From: Streptomyces lienomycini
GTDB lineage: Bacteria; Actinomycetota; Actinomycetes; Streptomycetales; Streptomycetaceae
Reading direction: 5' to 3'
Length of the DNA stretch: 64,000 bases
Assembly (NCBI RefSeq): GCF_027947595.1
Contig: NZ_CP116257.1
Span: forward strand, 6,260,001-6,324,000
Part shown: one piece after another, positions 23,849 through 31,701 of the stretch
Layout: each line of letters begins with the position of its first letter
How positions within the stretch are numbered: position 1 is the stretch's first letter
Position numbers and translations under genes: made by a program
Notes under the pieces: model-generated
Databases searched by the model: none
The model's input: only the letters and a program-made list of their open reading frames with translations
Told to the model about the DNA's origin: nothing

Positions 23849-26761
23849 GTGGCGGCAGCGGACTCCGAGGAGTTTCTGAACACCGCTTACGGCATCGCCG
23901 ACAGCATGGGAGCGCCCCGGGGCCGGGCTCTGCTCGTCGGCCAGCAGAAGGACCAGGTCACCAAGGCGTCCTCCGCCGCGCTGAACGCGATGATCAAGGC
24001 CGGTGAAACGGCGTTGGCCGCCACCAAGGCCTCCGCCGGTGACAGCGCGACGATCGCCGCACGGGCAGTGACGCAGGCGGCCGGTACGCAGGCTGCCTTC
24101 CGTACCGCCGCCGCCCGGGCGGCCAAGGAACAGGCGAAGGCCGCAGCCGACGCCGCCGCCGTCCAGGCGAGCAACGCCAAGGCCGCCCGCGACACCGCGA
24201 AGGCCAAACTCACCGAGACGCAGAACGCCGAAGCCGACGCGAAGGCCGCCGCGGCCACGGCCCACGCCAAGCGACTCGCCGCGGAGAAGGAGGAGGCCAC
24301 CGCCAAGGCCGAGAAGGAGACCGCGGCACAGAAGCAGGCCGAGGCCGCGGAGCACAAGAACAAGGCTCAGCAACGCGCGACCGAGGCCAAGGACGCCAAG
24401 GAACGGGCGGAGACCGCCGACACCACGGCCACCGAGAAGCGCAAGGGCGCGGAGGCCGCCCGCGACAAGGCCAAAGCCCTGCGCGACGACGCCTGGGACG
24501 CCGAGCAGAAGGCGAACGCCGCCCGGGCCAAGGCCGACGCCAAGGAGGCCTATGCCCAGGCGTCCGCGTCCGAGGACAATGCGCAGGAGGCCCGGAAGGC
24601 GGCCAACGACGCCGATGCCGCCGCCGACGACGCGGAGACGGCGGCCGTCGCCGCCCGTTCCGAGGCGGACAAGGCGACCAAGGCAGCAGCCGATGCCGAC
24701 GCGGCGGCCACTCGGGCGGAGGCCGCGGCGAAGCGGTCCCGGGCCGACTCCGACGCCGCCCAGGCCGCCAAGCTGACGGCGGACGCCGCGGTGAGGACCG
24801 CGACCAGTACGGCGGCGGATGCCATCAAGGCGTCCAAGACCGCCGCGACGGCGGCCCGTACGGCGGTGGAGTTGGCCGACGACGCCGAGCAGCACGCCGC
24901 CGACGCCAAGAAGGAGGCGGACGCGGCCAAGGCCGAGGCGGTCACCGCGCTCGCCGGTGCCAACGAGTCCACGGGCTACGCCTACACCACCGCGCAGGCG
25001 GCGGTGGACGCCGGCAACTCGGCCGCGCAGGTCGTCGCACCGGCCAACGACGCCATCCAGCTCGGATCGCCGTATGTCACCACCGACTCGGCCGCCGGAC
25101 TCGCCGTACTGACCGGACAGTCGTCGAAGACGATCGCCGAACAGCAGCAGGCCGTCGCCGAGGCGCACGCGCAGAACGCGGTGGAGTCGGCCGCCCAGGC
25201 GCAGAGCGTGGCCAACGCGGCAAGCGGTGACGCCAAGGCCGCTTACACACTGGCCGCCGAAGCCCTCGGCTACGCGGCGGACGCACGCAACTCCGCCAAG
25301 GAAGCCTTGGGGTACTCGGCAGAAGCAGCCTCGTACGCGGCCCAGGCCGCAGAGTCACTCACCCGCACCATCGCCTACGACACCCAGGCCACCAAGGACG
25401 CGGCAGCGGCCGACAGCGCGGCCGGCCGGGCCGAGGGCCACGCGGAAGACGCCCGCGACTCCGCCGATGCCGCAGCCCTGGACGCCGAGGCCGCCCGCAG
25501 TGCTGCGGACACGGCGGAACAGGCGGCCAAGGACGCCCGGGACGCCGCCGACCACGCCGCCACCGAGGCTGCGGCGGCGGAGGAGGCCGCCAAGGACGCC
25601 CAGAAGTACGCCGAATCGGCTCAGCAGGCAGCCGAGCAGGCCGAGAAGGAAGCGAACGCAGAACAGATCGACAAGGGAACGGTTGTCGACCAGGCCGGAG
25701 CTCCCATCGGCGACGTGTTCTACGTGGTCGACCACATCGAGAAGATCGGCGAACCGGAAGTCGTGAAGCAGTCGGACGGCTGCGAGGGCTGGATCGACGA
25801 GCTCTTCTACAACGGCGACTGCACCATGACCACGAAGCTCCGCTACAAGGAGGTGTTCGACCTCTACCTGTGCACGGCGGAGGACCTGGACGCGTCGCAG
25901 TACATGTGCCCGTCCGGCGCGACGGTCTACCTCGGTGAATACACCTCCGACGTGCTGTCCACCGAGGTCACCCACAACATCACGATCGCCGAGTACCAAG
26001 AGGGCGTCGACCCGGTCGACATCCTCTTCGGCAGCTGGATCAAGTGCGCCCAGAAGATCGTCCCGGGCGGCGCGAGCGGCAGCTGGGGCGGCTGCGGATG
26101 GGCCGCCGTGGACGTCGCGAGCCTGTTCGCGGGCAAGTTCATCAGGCCGATCGCGGACGCGGTCAAGGCGGTCGACGCCGCCGCGAAGACCGGCATCCGC
26201 TTCACCGACGCCTACAAGGCCCTGCGTTCACTCGGTCTGCCCGAAGCCGCCGTCGCAGGCATCACCAGAGCGTCCTTCCAGCAGCTGAGGAATCTTTGCC
26301 TCAAAAGCGGCTTGGCCGCCAAGACACGCGGTCGCCAGCCCGTTCACAGCCCCGCGGGCGAGACTCCCGCTCTCGTTCGAAACGTCAGCTGTCCCACCTA
26401 CATCGACGTCTATCCCAGCGGACTTGGGATCGTCGCCGACATCGACAAGGACGGGCTCGTCTCGTTCGTCATCAAGGCGGGCAGCGACACACCGAGGGGA
26501 AGTGAAATGTTCAACGCCGCACTTGCCCACTACGGCAGCAACGTGAAGGGAGTCAAAGCCTACTGGCAGAATGGCGGCGACTTGAGCGACAATCTCGATT
26601 CCTTCAACGCCGCCGTCCGAGGCGGCGCGTCACTCGAAGAGGCGGCATTGGCGACGTTCACCGGAAAGATGTCCCAGAGAGCGGGCTTCTCCCATGTGGA
26701 GATAACTGAGCTCCGGGGCATGCCAGGCCACTACACGAACGTGGGCGCGGCCTTCCGGTAG
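23849..26761 (+). CDS. Ala-rich coiled-coil protein with pre-toxin-like region and unrecognised C-terminal toxin-like tip
   Basis: 970 residues, in the same phase as the upstream lectin ORF. Residues 1-610 are Ala/Glu/Lys-rich long coiled coil, a stalk. Residues about 620-740 are Cys-containing (SDGCEGWIDELFYNGDC; SQYMCPSG). Residues about 725-800 (FGSWIKCAQKIVPG, GSWGGCGWAAVDV, IRPIADAVKAVDAA) resemble the pre-toxin module of actinobacterial polymorphic toxins. The last roughly 110 residues (about 860-970; VSFVIKAGSDTPRG, AYWQNGGDLSDNLDSFN, EAALATFTGKMSQRAGF) form a separate domain I cannot name, in a visibly less GC-rich stretch, as expected for an exchangeable toxin tip. The GTG start has no ribosome site, so this part alone is unlikely to be made independently and has no signal peptide. 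A small immunity-like gene follows. Confidence 0.75.
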   Translation: MAAADSEEFLNTAYGIADSMGAPRGRALLVGQQKDQVTKASSAALNAMIKAGETALAATKASAGDSATIAARAVTQAAGTQAAFRTAAARAAKEQAKAAADAAAVQASNAKAARDTAKAKLTETQNAEADAKAAAATAHAKRLAAEKEEATAKAEKETAAQKQAEAAEHKNKAQQRATEAKDAKERAETADTTATEKRKGAEAARDKAKALRDDAWDAEQKANAARAKADAKEAYAQASASEDNAQEARKAANDADAAADDAETAAVAARSEADKATKAAADADAAATRAEAAAKRSRADSDAAQAAKLTADAAVRTATSTAADAIKASKTAATAARTAVELADDAEQHAADAKKEADAAKAEAVTALAGANESTGYAYTTAQAAVDAGNSAAQVVAPANDAIQLGSPYVTTDSAAGLAVLTGQSSKTIAEQQQAVAEAHAQNAVESAAQAQSVANAASGDAKAAYTLAAEALGYAADARNSAKEALGYSAEAASYAAQAAESLTRTIAYDTQATKDAAAADSAAGRAEGHAEDARDSADAAALDAEAARSAADTAEQAAKDARDAADHAATEAAAAEEAAKDAQKYAESAQQAAEQAEKEANAEQIDKGTVVDQAGAPIGDVFYVVDHIEKIGEPEVVKQSDGCEGWIDELFYNGDCTMTTKLRYKEVFDLYLCTAEDLDASQYMCPSGATVYLGEYTSDVLSTEVTHNITIAEYQEGVDPVDILFGSWIKCAQKIVPGGASGSWGGCGWAAVDVASLFAGKFIRPIADAVKAVDAAAKTGIRFTDAYKALRSLGLPEAAVAGITRASFQQLRNLCLKSGLAAKTRGRQPVHSPAGETPALVRNVSCPTYIDVYPSGLGIVADIDKDGLVSFVIKAGSDTPRGSEMFNAALAHYGSNVKGVKAYWQNGGDLSDNLDSFNAAVRGGASLEEAALATFTGKMSQRAGFSHVEITELRGMPGHYTNVGAAFR

Positions 26762-26790
26762 AGAGCAACCGATCACGAACTGCCGCACAT

Positions 26791-26828
26791 GTGCCGGGAT
26801 GGGCTTCACACGGAGCCCACCCCGGCAC
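26791..26828 (+). terminator. Hairpin between toxin-like gene and small downstream gene
   Basis: GTGCCGGGATGGGCT (26791-26805) pairs with AGCCCACCCCGGCAC (26814-26828), 15 positions with one mismatch, and an 8-base loop. It begins 30 bp after the toxin-like stop. If it terminates, the downstream immunity-like gene needs readthrough or its own promoter. Confidence 0.7.
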
Positions 26829-26874
26829 ACTTCGGAATCACCCAAGAGCACACAAGATGAGGCAAAATATTAAG

Positions 26875-27156
26875 ATGACCGAGCTGGAAAAGGTGGCGGG
26901 CGAGCTGCAAGCGGCCCATGCCGGAGGGATGGACGCGGTGGAACTTGCTCTGCTTTCCCGAGAGAAAATGGGAGCGACGTTCGGCGTCATCTCATTCATC
27001 GCCGCCTTCCGTCATGCGTTCGACGTCCCCCTCCCCGTGTTGCAGCGTGCTCAGGCATGGGAGCGATTCGGATGGGGAGACACGCATATAACTGACGAGG
27101 AGTTCCGTGCTGTCCTTTCACCATGGTTGACAGGGCGTCAGCAACAGGGCGACTGA
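26875..27156 (+). CDS. Small protein directly after the toxin-like gene, candidate immunity protein
   Basis: 93 residues from ATG 26875 (ATG 26857 would add six). It is soluble and mostly helical, with no signal peptide: MTELEKVAGELQAAHAGG, then GATFGVISFIAAFRHAFDVP and a C-terminal DEEFRAVLSPWLTG. I recognise no family. Size, cytoplasmic character, position directly after a toxin-like tip and lower GC (the upstream GGCAAAATATTAAG is striking in this genome) fit a cognate immunity protein. A short adaptor or regulator remains possible. No strong ribosome site is visible; GAGG stands 12 bases before ATG 26875. It is convergent with the pirin gene. Confidence 0.7.
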   Translation: MTELEKVAGELQAAHAGGMDAVELALLSREKMGATFGVISFIAAFRHAFDVPLPVLQRAQAWERFGWGDTHITDEEFRAVLSPWLTGRQQQGD

Positions 27157-27177
27157 GGTCGAGATCACCCGACGTCG

Positions 27178-27837
27178 TCACGGCCCCGTCGCCATCTCCC
27201 ACACCAGCACCTCGGCCCCCGTCCCCGCCACCGCCTCCACCCCCTCGGCGTCCGTGATGCGGGCCGCGTCCCCCGCAGCCAACACCTCCCCGCCCAGCGT
27301 CACCTCGCCCCGCACCACATGGACGTACACAAACGCACCGTCCGGCACCGCCGTCCGCTCCCCCGCGGCCAGGCGGCGCACATGGAGCATCGCGCCCGCT
27401 TCCGGGACGGCGTACGGGGTGGAGTCCGCGATGCCCCGGACGATCTCGTAGGCGGGGTCGCCGCCGGGGTCCAGCGGGGCCAGCCACATCTGGACGAAGG
27501 TGAGGGGGACGGCGGCGTCGTTGCGCTCGACGTGGCGGACGCCGCCCGCCGCGCTGAGGCGTTGCACGTCCCCGGCGCAAACCACCGTCTCGCGGCCCGT
27601 GCTGTCGCGGTGGGTCAGCTCGCCCTCCACGACCCAGGTGACGATCTCGGTGTGGCTGTGCGGGTGCTCGTCGAAGCCGGCGCCGGGGGCGAGGCGCTCC
27701 TCGTTGCAGGCGAGCAGGGCTCCGAAGCGGAGGTTGCCGGGGTCGTAGTGGGGGCCGAAGGAGAAGGCGTGGCGGGAGGCGATCCCGGCTGCCGGATCAC
27801 CGCCCGGGTAGCGCTCGTCGGCGCGGCGTACGTCCAT
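27178..27837 (-). CDS. Pirin-family protein (cupin, quercetinase-like)
   Basis: 219 residues with two cupin halves. The metal-binding motif of the N-terminal cupin is GFDEHPHSHTEIVTWVVEGE (His residues around 58-62), with the later GVRHVERN. YhaK/YhhW-type pirins can oxidise quercetin or act as redox-sensitive regulators; the role here is unknown. The start is ATG 27837, with GTG 27840 immediately before it; a -10-like TACGGT lies seven bases before the GTG, so transcription may be leaderless. It is divergent from fasR across about 110 bp. Confidence 0.9.
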   Translation of the reverse strand: MDVRRADERYPGGDPAAGIASRHAFSFGPHYDPGNLRFGALLACNEERLAPGAGFDEHPHSHTEIVTWVVEGELTHRDSTGRETVVCAGDVQRLSAAGGVRHVERNDAAVPLTFVQMWLAPLDPGGDPAYEIVRGIADSTPYAVPEAGAMLHVRRLAAGERTAVPDGAFVYVHVVRGEVTLGGEVLAAGDAARITDAEGVEAVAGTGAEVLVWEMATGP

Positions 27838-27946
27838 CACGTCGTTCACCGTAGACCCGGCGCGGCGGGGTTTGGAGGGCGGCCGTGCCGTCCAGTACCG
27901 CCCCCGGCGGCACACCCGCCCGGCCCGATAAGGCAGTCTTGTCCCC

Positions 27947-29152
27947 GTGCCCGAACCCGAAACCGGCAAGCCCGCTGCCTCCGCCCAGCCCGTCCACCAG
28001 CACACCGCGACGCTCAAGCGGCTGGAGCAGTCCTCCGGGTCGCTCGCCGCGCAGGCCATCGCACGCATGGACGAGACACTGCCGTGGTACCGGGCGATGC
28101 CACCGGAGAACCGTTCCTGGATCGGGCTGGTCGCCCAGGCCGGCATCGCCGCGTTCACCGAGTGGTTCCGGCGGCCGGACGCGCCCCAGGCCATCTCCAC
28201 CGACGTCTTCGGCACCGCGCCCCGCGAGCTGACCCGGGCGATCACGCTGCGGCAGACCGTGGAGATGGTGCGGACGACCATCGAGGTGATGGAGTCCGCG
28301 ATCGACGAGGTCGCGGCGCCCGGGGACGAGTCCGTGCTGCGCGAGGCGCTGCTCGTGTACGCGCGGGAGATCGCCTTCGCGACCGCCCAGGTGTACGCGC
28401 AGGCCGCCGAGGCACGCGGTGCCTGGGACGCGCGGCTCGAGTCGCTGGTGGTGAACGCCGTGCTCAGCGGCGAGGCCGACGAGGGGGCCGTGTCGCGGGC
28501 CGCCGCGCTGGGCTGGAACTCGCCGGAGCACGTGTGCGTCGTGCTGGGCACCGCTCCCGACGGGGATTCCGAGCTGACCGTGGAGGCCATTCGGCGTGCG
28601 GCGCGGCATGCCAAGCTCCAGGTGCTGACCGGGGTGCTCGGGGACCGGCTCGTGGTGATCGCGGGGGGCAGCGACAATCCGCTGGCCGTCGCGAAGTCGC
28701 TGATCGGCCCGTTCGCGCCGGGTGCGGTGGTGGCCGGACCGGTGGTGCCGGACCTGCAGGCCGCGACCCGGTCCGCGCAGGCCGCCGCCGCCGGGCTCAA
28801 GGCCGGCACCGCCTGGCAGGACGCTCCGCGTCCCGTGCTCGCCGACGATCTGCTGCCGGAGCGCGCGATCGCCTCCGACCCCTCGGCCCGTGACCAACTG
28901 GTGGAGGAGATCTACAGACCGCTGGAGGAGGCGGGGGCGGCGCTGCTGGAGACGCTCAGCGTCTACCTGGAGCAGGCGAGCAGTCTGGAGGGCGCCGCCC
29001 GGATGCTCTTCGTTCACCCGAACACCGTGCGCTACCGGCTCCGACGTGTGACTGACGTCACCGGGTGGTCACCCTCTGATGTACGGTCTGCGTTCACACT
29101 GCGCATCGCCCTCATCCTGGGGCGTCTGGCCGATGGAGATCCGCAACTCTAA
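27947..29152 (+). CDS. fasR: FasR, PucR/CdaR-type activator of fatty acid synthesis genes
   Basis: 401 residues. A middle GGDEF-like regulatory region and a C-terminal PucR helix-turn-helix (LETLSVYLEQASSLEGAARM then HPNTVRYRLRRVTDVTG, residues about 335-375) are visible. In S. coelicolor the gene immediately before fabD encodes FasR, which activates the fabD-fabH-acpP-fabF operon; sequence type and position are the same here. The start is GTG 27947. The stop is followed after two bases by a perfect inverted repeat (29155-29175) in the fabD promoter region, a natural binding site. Confidence 0.93.
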   Translation: MPEPETGKPAASAQPVHQHTATLKRLEQSSGSLAAQAIARMDETLPWYRAMPPENRSWIGLVAQAGIAAFTEWFRRPDAPQAISTDVFGTAPRELTRAITLRQTVEMVRTTIEVMESAIDEVAAPGDESVLREALLVYAREIAFATAQVYAQAAEARGAWDARLESLVVNAVLSGEADEGAVSRAAALGWNSPEHVCVVLGTAPDGDSELTVEAIRRAARHAKLQVLTGVLGDRLVVIAGGSDNPLAVAKSLIGPFAPGAVVAGPVVPDLQAATRSAQAAAAGLKAGTAWQDAPRPVLADDLLPERAIASDPSARDQLVEEIYRPLEEAGAALLETLSVYLEQASSLEGAARMLFVHPNTVRYRLRRVTDVTGWSPSDVRSAFTLRIALILGRLADGDPQL

Positions 29153-29154
29153 GC

Positions 29155-29175
29155 TTTTGTGGAGGGTCCACAAAA
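29155..29175. promoter_or_regulatory. Inverted repeat upstream of fabD, candidate FasR site
   Basis: TTTTGTGG (29155-29162) and CCACAAAA (29168-29175) form a perfect 8-bp inverted repeat around AGGGT, 66 bp before the fabD start. FasR is known to bind the fabD promoter, so this is the obvious candidate, though the hairpin could also affect fasR-fabD readthrough. Confidence 0.75.
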
Positions 29176-29241
29176 CCCCCTCGTGTTCTTCGTCCCTGTC
29201 CCCACGGGCGGTCCCGGCCGTCCTCAAGAGAGAGTGTGAGA

Positions 29242-30192
29242 GTGCTCGTACTCGTCGCTCCCGGCCAGGGCGCCCAGACGCCCGGCTTCCTGACTGACTG
29301 GCTCGCCCTTCCCGGCGCCGCGGACCGCGTCGCCGCGTGGTCCGACGCCGTCGGACTCGATCTCGCCCACTTCGGCACCAAGGCCGACGCGGACGAGATC
29401 CGAGACACGTCCGTGGCCCAGCCGCTGCTGGTCGCCGCCGGTCTCCTGTCCGCCGCGGCACTCGGTACGCAGACATCTGTCGCTGACGCGACGGGCCCCG
29501 GGTTCGCGCCCGGCGCGGTCGCGGGCCACAGCGTCGGCGAGATCACCGCCGCCGCCTTCGCGGGCGTCCTCGACGACACCGCCGCGCTGACCCTCGTACG
29601 CCGTCGGGGCCTGGCCATGGCCGAGGCCGCCGCGGTGACCGAGACCGGCATGTCGGCGCTGCTCGGCGGCGACCCCGAGGTGAGCGTCGCGCACCTGGAG
29701 AAGCTCGGCCTGACCCCGGCGAACGTGAACGGCGCGGGTCAGATCGTGGCCGCCGGCACGATGGAGCAGCTGGCGGCGCTGAGCGAGGACAAGCCCGAGG
29801 GCGTGCGCAAGGTCGTGCCGCTGAAGGTGGCCGGAGCGTTCCACACGCGCCACATGGCGCCCGCCGTGGACGTGCTCGCCGAGGCCGCGAAGGCGTTGAC
29901 GCCGGCCGACCCGAAGGTGGCGTACGTCTCCAACAAGGACGGGCGGACCGTCGCCACCGGCGCCGAGGTGCTGGAGCGGCTGGTCGGCCAGGTGGCCAAC
30001 CCCGTCCGCTGGGACCTGTGCATGGAGACGTTCAAGGAGCTGGGCGTCACCGCGATCATCGAGGTGTGCCCGGGCGGCACGCTGACCGGGCTGGCCAAGC
30101 GGGCGCTGCCCGGTGTGAAGACGCTGGCCCTGAAGACCCCCGACAACCTCGACGCGGCCCGTGAGCTCGTCGCCGAGCACACCCAGGCCTGA
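29242..30192 (+). CDS. fabD: Malonyl-CoA:ACP transacylase
   Basis: 316 residues, identical in length to S. coelicolor FabD as I remember it. It loads malonate onto ACP for chain elongation and also supplies type II polyketide synthases in Streptomyces. The active site is AVAGHSVGEITA with Ser97; His in GAFHTRHM and the N-terminal VAPGQGAQTPGFL complete the pattern. GTG 29242 is preferred over GTG 29236 because the family starts at MLVLVAPGQ and GAGAGAG lies upstream. First gene of the fab operon; fabH follows after 16 bp. Confidence 0.97.
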   Translation: MLVLVAPGQGAQTPGFLTDWLALPGAADRVAAWSDAVGLDLAHFGTKADADEIRDTSVAQPLLVAAGLLSAAALGTQTSVADATGPGFAPGAVAGHSVGEITAAAFAGVLDDTAALTLVRRRGLAMAEAAAVTETGMSALLGGDPEVSVAHLEKLGLTPANVNGAGQIVAAGTMEQLAALSEDKPEGVRKVVPLKVAGAFHTRHMAPAVDVLAEAAKALTPADPKVAYVSNKDGRTVATGAEVLERLVGQVANPVRWDLCMETFKELGVTAIIEVCPGGTLTGLAKRALPGVKTLALKTPDNLDAARELVAEHTQA

Positions 30193-30208
30193 CAAGGAGC
30201 GCGAGAGC

Positions 30209-31240
30209 ATGTCGAAGATCAAGCCCAGCAAGGGCGCCCCGTACGCGCGCATCCTCGGCGTCGGCGGTTACCGTCCGACGCGGGTGGTGCCGAACGAGGT
30301 GATCCTCGAGAAGATCGACTCGTCCGACGAGTGGATCCGCTCGCGCTCCGGCATCGAGACCCGGCACTGGGCCGGCCCCGAGGAGACCGTCGCCGCGATG
30401 TCGGTCGAGGCGTCCGGCAAGGCGATCGCGGACGCCGGGATCGACGCCGCGCAGATCGGCGCCGTGGTCGTCTCGACCGTGTCGCACTTCAGCCAGACCC
30501 CGGCCATCGCCACGAAGATCGCCGACCAGCTCGGCACGGACAAGGCCGCCGCCTTCGACATCTCGGCGGGCTGCGCGGGCTTCGGCTACGGCCTGACCCT
30601 GGCCAAGGGCATGGTCGTCGAGGGTTCGGCGGAGTACGTCCTCGTCATCGGCGTGGAGCGGCTGTCCGACCTGACCGACCTGGAGGACCGGGCCACGGCC
30701 TTCCTCTTCGGCGACGGCGCCGGCGCGGTCGTGGTCGGCCCGTCCAAGGAGCCGGCGATCGGCCCGACGGTCTGGGGCTCGGAGGGCGACAAGTCCGAGA
30801 CGATCAAGCAGACCGTCACCTGGGACCGGTTCGCGATCGGCGACGTCGCCGAGCTGCCCCTCGACTCCGAGGGCAACGTCAAGTTTCCTGCGATCACGCA
30901 GGAGGGCCAGGCGGTGTTCCGCTGGGCCGTGTTCGAGATGGCGAAGGTCGCGCAGCAGGCGCTGGACGCGGCCGGGATCAGCCCGGACGACCTGGACGTC
31001 TTCATCCCGCACCAGGCCAACGTGCGGATCATCGACTCGATGGTGAAGACACTGAAGCTGCCGGAGCACGTCACGGTCGCCCGTGACATCCGCACCACCG
31101 GCAACACCTCGGCCGCCTCGATTCCGCTCGCGATGGAGCGGCTCCTGGCGACCGGGGACGCGAAGAGCGGCGACACCGCGCTCGTCATCGGCTTCGGGGC
31201 GGGTCTCGTCTACGCCGCGACGGTCGTTACCCTCCCCTAG
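30209..31240 (+). CDS. fabH: 3-oxoacyl-ACP synthase III
   Basis: 343 residues. It condenses acyl-CoA primers with malonyl-ACP to begin fatty acids, so it sets the branched or straight primer choice. The catalytic triad is Cys122 (SAGCAGFGYGL), His in IPHQANVRI and Asn in TTGNTSAAS. AAGGAGCGCGAGAGC precedes ATG 30209, giving a strong ribosome site. Part of the fasR-controlled operon, between fabD and acpP. Confidence 0.97.
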   Translation: MSKIKPSKGAPYARILGVGGYRPTRVVPNEVILEKIDSSDEWIRSRSGIETRHWAGPEETVAAMSVEASGKAIADAGIDAAQIGAVVVSTVSHFSQTPAIATKIADQLGTDKAAAFDISAGCAGFGYGLTLAKGMVVEGSAEYVLVIGVERLSDLTDLEDRATAFLFGDGAGAVVVGPSKEPAIGPTVWGSEGDKSETIKQTVTWDRFAIGDVAELPLDSEGNVKFPAITQEGQAVFRWAVFEMAKVAQQALDAAGISPDDLDVFIPHQANVRIIDSMVKTLKLPEHVTVARDIRTTGNTSAASIPLAMERLLATGDAKSGDTALVIGFGAGLVYAATVVTLP

Positions 31241-31341
31241 GCACTCCGTGCCGGATCATTCGGTCCGGAGCGGAGAGCAGCAACGCCCGCCGTCGACGCG
31301 GCGGGCCGCCACACCCCGGACAACAACGAAGGAGCGCCATC

Positions 31342-31590
31342 ATGGCCGCCACTCAGGACGAGATCGTCGAAGGTCTCGCGGAGATCGTGAACGAGATCGC
31401 CGGCATCCCGGTTGAGGACGTCAAGTTGGACAAGTCCTTCACCGACGACCTGGACGTCGACTCGCTGTCCATGGTCGAGGTCGTCGTCGCCGCCGAAGAG
31501 CGCTTCGACGTCAAGATCCCGGACGACGACGTCAAGAACCTCAAGACCGTCGGCGACGCGACGAAGTACATCCTCGACCACCAGGCCTGA
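31342..31590 (+). CDS. acpP: Acyl carrier protein of fatty acid synthesis
   Basis: 82 residues, acidic. The 4'-phosphopantetheine site is Ser41 in DLDVDSLSMVEVV, the common ACP motif. It carries the growing acyl chain between FabD, FabH, FabF and the reductases. AAGGAG precedes the ATG by nine bases. The 101-bp gap after fabH suggests higher or partly separate expression, as expected for the most abundant member of the pathway. Confidence 0.97.
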   Translation: MAATQDEIVEGLAEIVNEIAGIPVEDVKLDKSFTDDLDVDSLSMVEVVVAAEERFDVKIPDDDVKNLKTVGDATKYILDHQA

Positions 31591-31701
31591 TCCGCCGATA
31601 CTCGGGCAAGCCCTCGGGCCCGCCCGGGTATCCGGGCAGACTGCCCCGCCACCCGGCGGTGGCGCCGTACGAATCCGTATCCCGTTGGAGAAAGAATTCC
31701 C

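Noticed and set aside
22265..25168. 967-codon leftward Gly/Leu/Arg-rich frame
   Set aside because: Antisense to the lectin/coiled-coil genes; arises from the Ala-rich codons (GCC/GCG) of the stalk.
24100..25650. Dense repeats in the Ala-rich region as a possible CRISPR or satellite
   Set aside because: There is no regular repeat and spacer; the similarity comes from repeated Ala/Glu/Lys codons of a coiled coil.
26791..26874. GTG at 26791 as start of the immunity-like gene
   Set aside because: It lies in the first arm of the hairpin and encodes an unsupported extension; the ATGs at 26857 or 26875 are more credible.
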